A stretch of DNA of 64,000 nt from the NCBI RefSeq assembly GCF_020685205.1, contig NZ_JAJERB010000002.1:186001-250000 (forward strand), written 5' to 3'. Of the stretch, positions 1-7,369 are shown piece by piece; positions within the stretch are counted from its first letter, which is position 1, and every line of letters begins with the position of its first letter. Made by a program: the position numbers and the translations under genes. The notes below the pieces were generated by a model that did no database searches, was not told the DNA's origin, and saw only the letters and a program-made list of their open reading frames with translations. This DNA comes from Hymenobacter translucens. Its GTDB lineage: Bacteria; Bacteroidota; Bacteroidia; Cytophagales; Hymenobacteraceae.

Positions 1-706
1 GCTGCACCAGCTCGTCCTCGGCCGCGTCGCGGGTGATGATCAGGCGCCTCTCCAGGCGGATGCGGATTTCCTCGGTCAGCGCGTCGGCGGCGGCCAGCGG
101 GTCCTGCCGGTACTGCTCGGCGTAGGCGGCCACGGCAATGGGCGGACCCACGTTTATGAACACGTCGGAGCGGAAGCGGGTGGGGTCGAAGTAGTTGATG
201 CCCACCGGCAGCACGTGCAAGCCCAGCGCGAAGTCGTGGCGGGCCTCGGTGCCCAGGGCAATGCGGGCCGCCCCGGTTTTGAGCGGCCGGAGCCGGCGCT
301 CCGAAATGCTGGTCCCCTCGGGAAAGATCATGATGGTGCCGCGCCGGTCCAGGTAGTCGTAGCACTTCCCGAACACGTCCTCGTTGCGCTGAGCCAGCTC
401 CGCGGCACTGACCTTGCCGGCCCCGCTTTCGGCATCCTGGCGGCGGTAAATGGGCAGGGAATTGCCGGAAGTGAGAATGGTGCGGAGAATGGGGTTTTCG
501 AAAAACGTGCTTTTGGCCAGAAAGGCAATCGGGTCGCGGCGGTTGATGGCCACGACGAGCGGGTCCATCAGGGTGTTGGGGTGGTTGCCTACGATGAGCA
601 GCGGGCCCGGCACCTGCAGACGCTCAGGATGGCGCACCTCCAGTCGTCGGAAGAACACGCGCAGGGCCACCTGCACAATGGGTTTGAAGACGGTATAGAA
701 GAGCAT
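1..706 (-). CDS. 1-acyl-glycerol-3-phosphate acyltransferase-like protein (PlsC family), C-terminus cut by window edge
   Basis: Reading the minus strand from the ATG at 706 gives an open frame to the window edge (about 235 residues). It begins MLFYTVFKPIVQVALRVFF, a probable membrane-associated N-terminal helix. The acyltransferase block I reads GNHPNTLMDP and block III reads FPEGTS, both hallmarks of the PlsC/GPAT superfamily, which transfers an acyl chain to a glycerophosphate at the inner membrane. Block I has five residues between His and Asp (HX5D) instead of the usual four. Acyl acceptor specificity cannot be read from sequence: LPA synthesis and ornithine- or glycine-lipid O-acylation both fit. 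The 3' end is missing. Confidence 0.85.
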   Translation of the reverse strand, partial: MLFYTVFKPIVQVALRVFFRRLEVRHPERLQVPGPLLIVGNHPNTLMDPLVVAINRRDPIAFLAKSTFFENPILRTILTSGNSLPIYRRQDAESGAGKVSAAELAQRNEDVFGKCYDYLDRRGTIMIFPEGTSISERRLRPLKTGAARIALGTEARHDFALGLHVLPVGINYFDPTRFRSDVFINVGPPIAVAAYAEQYRQDPLAAADALTEEIRIRLERRLIITRDAAEDELVQ

Positions 707-1097
707 ACCGCAAGATAGAAGGACTCACCGGCTCGGGCCGGCTGTCCGGCTATGAGCTTCCTTAGCCGCAGGCCGGGAGGCTTTGCTTCTGGACGAGACA
801 ACCACCCCTGGCTGGCCTTTTTACAAAGCATCGTACTGAGCTGCAAAGCCTTTCGAAACCCCTCCCCGGCTGCCCCGGCCTGCGGTTTTTAAAGGAAATT
901 ATACTCTGTGATTTAGTTGCTGCCGGCCTGCGCAGGCCCGGTCGGAACCTGCTGCCACCTGTACCCACAGAAGCCCGGCTCCTCTGCCATAAGACTCCGT
1001 CGGACGGCTGAGGGTGGTATCAGGAGTCGATTTTTTATTTTTTCGGCCCTTACTCTTATAGAGGCTCTTTGGAATAAACGTTTGGTACCGGTAGCGA
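707..1097. other. Intergenic stretch without a recognisable gene
   Basis: About 390 bases lie between the start of the acyltransferase gene and the end of the next minus-strand gene. Short frames here lack homology, sensible starts or codon character. An AT-rich patch at 1030-1085 could hold minus-strand promoter elements for the acyltransferase, but no convincing -33/-7 pair or terminator hairpin is visible. Confidence 0.5.
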
Positions 1098-1883
1098 CTA
1101 GTTCTCCCGGCTCAGCAGCTGCCGTACCCGCCACGGCAGGCTTCGTACCCGGCTCACGAGGCCGCGCGGGGTGTAGAGGGGCGGCAGGTACTCGGTAACT
1201 ATCACCACCGCCCCGCCTAACTGGCGCACGTCCGGTTGCAGCGCTACCTCAAGCACCTGCGCCCCGACCGGTTGCACTACCTCCTGCTGCTCATAGCCAA
1301 TGTAGCTGACAACTAGGGGTAACTGTCGCTCAGCTGGTCCCACGGCCAGCTCAAAGTTGCCGTTCGCGTCGGCGGAGGTGCCGTTGACAGTGCCTTTCAG
1401 CAGCACCGTTACGCCCGGTAGCCCTTCTCCCGTCTGCCGGTCTACGACCCTTCCCCGAACGACACCGTCGGCCCCTGGGGCTGCCGGAACCACTTTCGCA
1501 GCCGGCCGCAGTCTGAATTCCGGCTCGGAGGCCCAGGCTTTGCCTTTGGCAGTCAGCACGCTTTGCCCGCGGGCTTCGGAACCGAGCAGGGTATGCAGGC
1601 CCAGCACCGTGACGGCGGCCAGCAGCGTGGCCCGCCACCGGGATGCCGGAGCCGGGGCCGGGTAGTGCAGGGGCCGGTTGAGCTGATCGTCTCGGAAACG
1701 CCCGCAGGTGCGGCCAGCGGCAGCCGTCAGCAGCGTCAGGATTTCGGCATCGGTTTTCCGGGTGAAGTCGACTACCACCTGCCGGCAGCTGGCGCAGTGC
1801 CGGCCGCTGGCCTGGGGCGTCATCTGGTCCCACCGCTCGGCGCAGGGACTGGGTATCTGAAGGGAAAAAGGGGCTTTGCGCAT
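1098..1883 (-). CDS. Single-pass membrane protein with Cys/His N-terminal motif and carboxypeptidase-like regulatory domain
   Basis: 261 residues. The N-terminus has C14, H29-C30-x2-C33 followed by QVVVDF, then C60. This is a Bacteroidota motif that looks like a small metal-binding or redox module. One hydrophobic segment (about 83-101, ATLLAAVTVLGLHTLLG) follows. The C-terminal half (about 141-215) is a CarboxypepD_reg-like beta-sandwich: VRGRVVDRQTGEGLPGVTV, then an SYIGYE signature. By family, such domains sit in the periplasm and are best known as N-terminal modules of SusC/TonB receptors. It lies 41 bases downstream of the vWA gene on the same strand, so co-transcription is likely. The function is unknown. 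Confidence 0.75.
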   Translation of the reverse strand: MRKAPFSLQIPSPCAERWDQMTPQASGRHCASCRQVVVDFTRKTDAEILTLLTAAAGRTCGRFRDDQLNRPLHYPAPAPASRWRATLLAAVTVLGLHTLLGSEARGQSVLTAKGKAWASEPEFRLRPAAKVVPAAPGADGVVRGRVVDRQTGEGLPGVTVLLKGTVNGTSADANGNFELAVGPAERQLPLVVSYIGYEQQEVVQPVGAQVLEVALQPDVRQLGGAVVIVTEYLPPLYTPRGLVSRVRSLPWRVRQLLSREN

Positions 1884-1924
1884 GAGAATAGCTTTATGAT
1901 GGGCGTGAATACCGGCACCGGGAC

Positions 1925-3892
1925 CTAGCGGGCACCATAGCCGGCGGCAGTGGGGCTCAGGTTTTCAGCCAGCCGGATGAGGCGAATCAGCTCGGCGCGG
2001 TAGCCTTCGGAATCAGTGCCCCGGGCGCCTTCGGCCAGCCGGGCGGTAGCCTCGTAGGTGGCCGAGCCACGGTGGTCGGAGCCGCGAAGCAGCATCCCGA
2101 ACTGGGCCACGGCCGCGGCGAAGCGCAGGTTCTCGGAAGCCTGGGCGAGCGGTACTGCCTTATCGACCAGGCTTTGCTCCATCAGCTTGCTTTTCAAACC
2201 CTGGGGCTCCTTGTAGCGCAGCTTCACGGTGAGCAGGTCGGTGGAGGAAGCCGCTGCCGGCGGAGCGGCATTCGTCTGGTACTTCAGCGGGTCGACCACG
2301 GCTGGGGCGCCCACGGGCACAATTTCGTAGAGGGCCGTCACGGTGTGGCCGGCGCCCAGCTCCCCGGCGTCTTTGCGGTCGTTGTTGAAGTCCTCGGCTT
2401 CCAGGGCGCGGTTTTCGTAGCCCACGAGGCGGTACTGCTGCACCCGGGCGGGGTTGAACTCCACCTGCAGCTTCACATCCTTGGCAATGGTGAACAGCGT
2501 GCCGCCAAACTGCCGGACCAGCACCCGCCGGGCCTCGTCGAGGTTGTCGAGGTAGGCATAGTTGCCGTTGCCCTTATCGGCCAGGCGCTCCATCTTGCTG
2601 TCCCGATAGTTGCCCTGCCCAACGCCGAGCACGGTCAGAAACACCCCCGACTCCCGCTCTTCGGTGATGAGGTGCTCCATGGCGTCGTCGCTGCTTTCGC
2701 CCACGTTGAAGTCGCCGTCGGTAGCCAGGATGACGCGGTTGTTGCCCTCTTTCTGAAACTGCTCCCGGGCCACCCGGTACGCCAGCCGCAGCCCTTCGCC
2801 CCCGGCCGTGGAGCCCCCGGCCTGCAGGTTGTCGATGGCGTTGAGGATCCGGCTTTTCTCGGAGCCCGCCGTAGCCGGCAAAACCAGCCCGGCCGCGCCG
2901 GCATACACCACCAGGGCCACTTTATCCTGGGGTCGCAGCTCCCGCACCAGCAGGCGCAGCCCGGCCTGCACGAGGCCCAGCCGGTCGTCGCCGCTCATCG
3001 AGCCCGACACGTCGACCAGGAAAACCAGGTTGGCCGGGGGCAGCTGGGTTGTTTCGATGCGCTTGCCCTGCAGGGCTATCTGCACCAGCTGGTGGCGGGT
3101 ATCCCAGGGGCACACGGTGAGCTCGGTATGCACCGAAAACGGGTCGGGACCGGTGGGCTGGGGAAAGCTATAGCTGAAGTAGTTGATCATCTCCTCTACC
3201 CGCACGGCATCGGCCGGGGGGCGCTGGCCCTGCTGCAGAAAGCGGCGCACGTTGGAGTAGCTGGCCGCGTCCACATCGATGGAGAACGTGCTGAGCGGAT
3301 TGCGGCGGGCGTCGGAAAAGCCGTTTTCCTTGAGGTGCTCGTAGGACTCGCCCTGGCCCGGCGCAGGGCGGGGAAGCGCGGCATCGTAGTAAGCATCTGC
3401 TGCAACAGACCCCTGCTTCCGTTTTCCACGCCGCGGCCTCCCCGCCGACTGACCAATAGCTACGCCGGGTACTTTACCGGCCAGGGTGCTCAGTCCCCGG
3501 ATCATGATGCGGGAAGGAGCTCCCGTCACCACTACCTCGCTCAGCTGCTTCGTGTCGGCCGACATGACTACATCTACCCGGCGCTGAGCGGACCGCTCCA
3601 CCGTGATGTAGCCGATACTGTTAAAGACGAGAGTAGTAGCTCCCTTTGGTAGGAGGACCCGATATTCCCCGTTTTGGTTGCTTGAGGTGCCGATGCTGGT
3701 TCCCTTCACCAGTACCGTGACGCCGGGCAGACCCTGGCCGGTAGTCAGGTCGGTAACGCGGCCGCGTACCGTCATGGTATCCGGCAGCGGAGTAAGAACT
3801 GGCCGCACTGCGGCGGGCGACTGGGCCGTTGCCGGCTCGGGGGCCAGAAATGCAGAGAAAAGCAGGAACGCGGAAAGCAGGTAGTTTTTCAT
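1925..3892 (-). CDS. von Willebrand factor A-domain protein (YfbK type) with N-terminal carboxypeptidase-regulatory domain
   Basis: 655 residues from the ATG at 3892, chosen because MKNYLLSAFLLFSAFLAPEP... is a good signal peptide; an in-frame ATG at 3955 would bury it. A CarboxypepD_reg-like domain spans about 42-120. A short stretch follows that resembles a SusC plug (VVVTGAPSRIMIRGLSTLAG, then KVPGV). Next come the vWF N-terminal region (about 174-275), a vWA domain with MIDAS motif D294-x-S296-x-S298 (LVDVSGSMS), and a C-terminal DUF3520-like region. Such proteins are exported and probably bind ligands through a divalent metal ion. The gene is divergent from the Kelch gene and close to a sigma/anti-sigma pair, which suggests a shared surface-response role (inference). 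Confidence 0.85.
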   Translation of the reverse strand: MKNYLLSAFLLFSAFLAPEPATAQSPAAVRPVLTPLPDTMTVRGRVTDLTTGQGLPGVTVLVKGTSIGTSSNQNGEYRVLLPKGATTLVFNSIGYITVERSAQRRVDVVMSADTKQLSEVVVTGAPSRIMIRGLSTLAGKVPGVAIGQSAGRPRRGKRKQGSVAADAYYDAALPRPAPGQGESYEHLKENGFSDARRNPLSTFSIDVDAASYSNVRRFLQQGQRPPADAVRVEEMINYFSYSFPQPTGPDPFSVHTELTVCPWDTRHQLVQIALQGKRIETTQLPPANLVFLVDVSGSMSGDDRLGLVQAGLRLLVRELRPQDKVALVVYAGAAGLVLPATAGSEKSRILNAIDNLQAGGSTAGGEGLRLAYRVAREQFQKEGNNRVILATDGDFNVGESSDDAMEHLITEERESGVFLTVLGVGQGNYRDSKMERLADKGNGNYAYLDNLDEARRVLVRQFGGTLFTIAKDVKLQVEFNPARVQQYRLVGYENRALEAEDFNNDRKDAGELGAGHTVTALYEIVPVGAPAVVDPLKYQTNAAPPAAASSTDLLTVKLRYKEPQGLKSKLMEQSLVDKAVPLAQASENLRFAAAVAQFGMLLRGSDHRGSATYEATARLAEGARGTDSEGYRAELIRLIRLAENLSPTAAGYGAR

Positions 3893-3967
3893 GGCGGCAG
3901 GGCGTTTGGTGTGACGGTCTGCCTGACTGATGCCGCAGAAAAATGAATTCCACACGGCCAGCTAAAT

Positions 3968-3975
3968 TAATTTTG
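3968..3975 (+). promoter_or_regulatory. Possible Bacteroidota -7 promoter element (TAATTTTG)
   Basis: TAATTTTG fits the TAnnTTTG consensus and lies about 100 bases upstream of the Kelch gene in the 180-base divergent region. No TTG -33 element is seen at the right distance. A second weaker match, TACTTTTC, lies nearer the start (about 4036-4043). Confidence 0.3.
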
Positions 3976-4072
3976 CCCATTCAAAAGCCCGGACTACCAC
4001 TTACAAACCCGATAGGTATGCTCGGCGGAACTCGCTACTTTTCCTCAGATTCCACCTACTGTCCTCGTTATC

Positions 4073-5284
4073 ATGCGCAAACTTCTACTCTCGGTTCCTT
4101 TGCTTGCATTTGCCTGCCTGAGTTGGCTGCCGGTCCGCGCGCAGTCTACCCTCACGTTCACGTCGCTGCCCCCGATGCCCTCACCCCACTACGGGATGGG
4201 CTATTGCATTTACCAATCGGGGCTTTACAGCATTGGAGGCGGCACAACATTCGGACCCTTGACTGCGGACGTCTTTCGGTTCGACCTCCAGCAAAACCGC
4301 TGGGATGTGGGTTTGGGGGCCCCTACCCCCCAACGCTTCACCACTGCCGCTGTAGTAGAGCCCAACGTAATTTATGTTCTGAACGGGGCCACCACCACGG
4401 CCAATGGCGTGACGCCGGTGGTGGAGACCGTGCTGATGCAGGGTGGCTCTTCGGGACCAAGCTTTGCCAACCCAAGCCCCACCGCCTCGGCCGGTTCGGC
4501 GGTGTGGAACGGGTTGCTGTATTGCTACGGCGGCTCGGTGGGTACTGCATTTTCCAATAGCCTGCGCTCCTACAACCGGGCTACCAATACGTGGACCAAC
4601 TTGGCGCCCATGCCTGAAGCCAAGCAGACGTTTGGCGCCGCCGTCAATGGCAAAATCTATACGTTTGGTGGCTACAACGGTGTGGTAAACTCCAGCCGCA
4701 TCGATGTCTACGACATTGCCACCAACCAGTGGACGGCCTTAGGCAACCTGCCGACCACGGTATCCAACCAGGCCGTAGCCGTGCAGGGTGAGTGGATCTG
4801 GCTCGTGGGGGACTTTACCAACCAAAGCTTCCTGGCGGCCTATAACACCCGTACCGCACAGCTGCGTACCTTCTCTTCCAACCTGCCGCCGCGGCGCAAC
4901 GCCGCGGCAGCCATAGCCGCTGCCGGCAACCAGCTTTATGTCTGGGGCGGCAATACGGCCTCGGCCGGCTCAGCTACGCTGGGCGACCTATGGCGGGCCG
5001 ATGTATCCTTTCTGGTGACGGGTACGCGGCCGGCGGCGGCCCCGGCACTGCTCCAAGCGTATCCCAACCCTTCTGCCTCCGGGCGCTTCACGGTCCTGCG
5101 CCCCGCCGGAGCCACCGAGCTGCTCGTAACCGATGCCGTGGGCCGCGAAGTACTGCGCCAGCCGCTTACCGGTGCTGCCACCGAAGCCCAGCTGGACCTG
5201 ACGGCCCAGCCCGCCGGCCTGTATCTGGTGCGGATGAGCACGCCCGGGCAGCCGTCGGCCCAGTGCCGCGTCGTGCGCCAGTAA
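4073..5284 (+). CDS. Secreted Kelch-repeat beta-propeller protein with T9SS type A sorting domain
   Basis: 403 residues. The signal peptide is MRKLLLSVPLLAFACLSWLP, with cleavage likely after VRAQ. The body carries about five Kelch blades, seen as repeated GG(G/Y)...Y...W units such as YSIGGG, YCYGGS, YTFGGYNG and YVWGGN. The last 75 residues are a T9SS type A sorting domain (starts YPNPSASGRF, contains VTDAVGREV and PAGLYLVR). It should be exported across the outer membrane and released or anchored at the surface. The ligand cannot be inferred. It ends 63 bases before the sigma factor gene. Confidence 0.88.
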   Translation: MRKLLLSVPLLAFACLSWLPVRAQSTLTFTSLPPMPSPHYGMGYCIYQSGLYSIGGGTTFGPLTADVFRFDLQQNRWDVGLGAPTPQRFTTAAVVEPNVIYVLNGATTTANGVTPVVETVLMQGGSSGPSFANPSPTASAGSAVWNGLLYCYGGSVGTAFSNSLRSYNRATNTWTNLAPMPEAKQTFGAAVNGKIYTFGGYNGVVNSSRIDVYDIATNQWTALGNLPTTVSNQAVAVQGEWIWLVGDFTNQSFLAAYNTRTAQLRTFSSNLPPRRNAAAAIAAAGNQLYVWGGNTASAGSATLGDLWRADVSFLVTGTRPAAAPALLQAYPNPSASGRFTVLRPAGATELLVTDAVGREVLRQPLTGAATEAQLDLTAQPAGLYLVRMSTPGQPSAQCRVVRQ

Positions 5285-5347
5285 CGGGGTGGAAGCCTGC
5301 AGGGCCGGCGTCAAATTCGTACATTTCGACTTCGCCCTGCTGCCGCT

Positions 5348-5962
5348 ATGTTTTTTCGCCGCCGTCCTAAGTTGCCCGCCGAGCTCTCCGATGAGGAGCT
5401 GCTGACGCGCTACCGCGAACAGGGCGACGTGGCGGATCTGGGCGTGCTCTACGAGCGGCACATGACGGAAGTGTTTGCCGTGTGCCGCCGCTACCTGCGC
5501 CCGGATGAAGACGCCCAGGACGCAGTGATGCAGCTTTTCGAGAAGCTGGTTGAAACGCTGCGCCGCCATGAAGTCGGCAACTTCGGCGCCTGGCTGTACG
5601 CTACGGCCCGCAACCACTGCCTGATGCAGCTGCGCAGCCGCGCCCGGGCCGGGCCCGACAGCGGGCCCCTGCTCCTGCAATTTCCGGATGCCGCCGATGT
5701 GGAATCTGCCGGTGGGGCGCATCATCAGCCCGAAGCCGACGACGGAGCCCCGCTGGAAGACCAGCTGCAGGCCCTGGAGCAGGCTCTCACCGAGCTTCCC
5801 GACGGCCAGCGGCGCTGTCTGGAGCTGTTTTACCTTGAGAAGAAATGCTACCGCGACATTGCCGAGGCCACCGGCTTCGACGTTAACCTGGTCAAAAGTC
5901 ACCTGCAAAACGGTAAGCGCAACCTGCGCCGCCACCTTACCTCCCCCGATGCCCTCCACTAG
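5348..5962 (+). CDS. ECF-type RNA polymerase sigma factor
   Basis: 204 residues. Region 2 spans about 18-90 (DEELLTRYREQGD; DAQDAVMQLFEKLVE; GAWLYATARNHCL). An acidic linker with many Glu, Asp and Ala follows, then region 4 (about 138-200), with LPDGQRRCLELFYLEKKCY and the helix-turn-helix YRDIAEATGFDVNLVKSHLQ. It directs core polymerase to a small regulon. Its stop overlaps the start of the next gene by 14 bases, the classic arrangement for a sigma factor and its cognate anti-sigma factor. Confidence 0.92.
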   Translation: MFFRRRPKLPAELSDEELLTRYREQGDVADLGVLYERHMTEVFAVCRRYLRPDEDAQDAVMQLFEKLVETLRRHEVGNFGAWLYATARNHCLMQLRSRARAGPDSGPLLLQFPDAADVESAGGAHHQPEADDGAPLEDQLQALEQALTELPDGQRRCLELFYLEKKCYRDIAEATGFDVNLVKSHLQNGKRNLRRHLTSPDALH

Positions 5963-7022
5963 CCAACCTTCCGCTTCTGCCGCCCCGGCCCATCTGCCGG
6001 TGGACCTGCTGCGGCAGTACGTGGCCGGGGTGCTGCCCCCGGCTGAGCAACATCGGGTGGAGGCGCATACCCTCGGGTGCTCCCGCTGCGCCGACGTGCT
6101 CGAAGGGCTGACCGTCAGCAGTGCGGCGGCTACCGACCTGGCGCTGTCGCAGTTGCAGGACCGTCTCCACGCCCGGATAGCCGCCGGCTCCAAAAAGCCG
6201 ACCGGGCTGGCCTGGCAGCCGATGGCGGCCGTAGTAGCGCTCCTGTTATTGCTGGGCGGGGGATTCTGGCTTTTGCATACTCCGGCGGAACAGGACCGGG
6301 TAGCAGTTCAGGTTTCTCGGAGCGCCCCTCCAGCTCCGGCAACCGAAACGGCCCCGGCACCACCTGATGCGGCACCAACTGAAGCAGGTGCCGTGCCGGA
6401 CACAGCCAAGCCGGCCCTGCCGACCGTTGCCGATAAAGTCGTTGCGTACCAGCGCGCGCGCCCGGCCCGACGGCCGCGCGCGGTCAGTCCGCAGATGGTT
6501 CCGGCTCCCGAGGCTGAACTGGCAGCCAGCACGTCAGCCCAAGCAGTAAGTGAGAATACGGAGCCGGCAAGTATCAACCCGGACGCCCTGGCAGATGCTC
6601 CCCCCGCCACCCCGGCCCCTACCGCGTCGGCTCCGGCGGGGGCACCGCCGGCCCCCCTGGCTCGCAAGGCCAAAGCCACATCGGAAGAAAGCCCGGCCCT
6701 AGTGAAGCGGGACCAGATGCCGGCGGCACCGTCAGTGCCCCCGCTCCCGGCCGGGGGCTACAAGGCCCTGCGGGAACACCTGCGCCGGCTCCCCGCGGTT
6801 GACTTGTCCGACTCTCACCTGCCCCCGCTGATGGGGTCGGTAAAGCTGCGGTTTACCGTTACGGAAACCGGCGCTCTGCGCAACATTCAGGTGATAAAGA
6901 GTCTGCGCCCCGACTACGACGCTGAAGCCATGGAGCGGTTGTGCAGCGGGCCGGCCTGGCAGCCCGGTATTGCCAACGGCCGACTGTCCGAGCTGCCCGT
7001 GGAGCTCAGCATCTCATTTTAA
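5949..7022 (+). CDS. Transmembrane anti-sigma factor fused to a TonB C-terminal domain
   Basis: 357 residues from the ATG at 5949, chosen because it overlaps the sigma stop by 14 bases and places a zinc-binding anti-sigma motif at the N-terminus: H40-x3-C44-x2-C47 in HTLGCSRCADVLEGL. One transmembrane segment lies at about 91-109 (MAAVVALLLLLGGGFWLL). A roughly 160-residue Ala/Pro-rich periplasmic linker follows. The last 80 residues form a TonB_C-like domain: MGSVKLRFTVTETGALRNIQ, then AWQPG and a terminal LSISF. Topology therefore puts the sigma-binding part in the cytoplasm and the TonB domain in the periplasm. Such a protein could link an outer-membrane receptor directly to the sigma factor (inference). 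Confidence 0.85.
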   Translation: MPSTSQPSASAAPAHLPVDLLRQYVAGVLPPAEQHRVEAHTLGCSRCADVLEGLTVSSAAATDLALSQLQDRLHARIAAGSKKPTGLAWQPMAAVVALLLLLGGGFWLLHTPAEQDRVAVQVSRSAPPAPATETAPAPPDAAPTEAGAVPDTAKPALPTVADKVVAYQRARPARRPRAVSPQMVPAPEAELAASTSAQAVSENTEPASINPDALADAPPATPAPTASAPAGAPPAPLARKAKATSEESPALVKRDQMPAAPSVPPLPAGGYKALREHLRRLPAVDLSDSHLPPLMGSVKLRFTVTETGALRNIQVIKSLRPDYDAEAMERLCSGPAWQPGIANGRLSELPVELSISF

Positions 7023-7369
7023 CTCTGCCTTATCCCGTCCGGGTTTCCCCTGAGGAATAGTGAGATGACCTGCTTGGGGCCGAATGGATGTGGCCAAGGC
7101 ACCACACTCTGACTAAACGAAATGCCGCTACTGCCGAACAGTAACCTATGCATATCTAATTTCAATTATACTATTCCAAGGAACGTCTTTCGTATTTATA
7201 GTATTTAGCTAAAAATTAATCGATTAGTGACTGATTATTCCTACTTTTAGGAAGCTGATAAGTCTGCCCGCCCCCTTTCTGCTCGCCAACTCTATCTGAT
7301 TACTCGCTACTAAAAGCGCAGTAGAAGAGCTGGCTATACCGGAGGTGCTCTGTCATTTTACCGCGCGAT
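7023..7369. other. AT-rich intergenic region upstream of the metalloprotease
   Basis: This 347-base region is much more AT-rich than its surroundings between about 7140 and 7255. It contains TACTTTTA at 7242-7249, a near match to the Bacteroidota -7 box, but no clear -33 TTG. No gene or terminator was found. It probably holds the promoter and 5' leader of the M4 protease gene. Confidence 0.45.

Noticed and set aside
5688..5948. Longer N-terminus for the anti-sigma factor, overlapping the sigma gene by 275 bases
   Set aside because: The overlap region is clearly coding for sigma region 4 in the other frame; the ATG at 5949 gives a normal coupled start.
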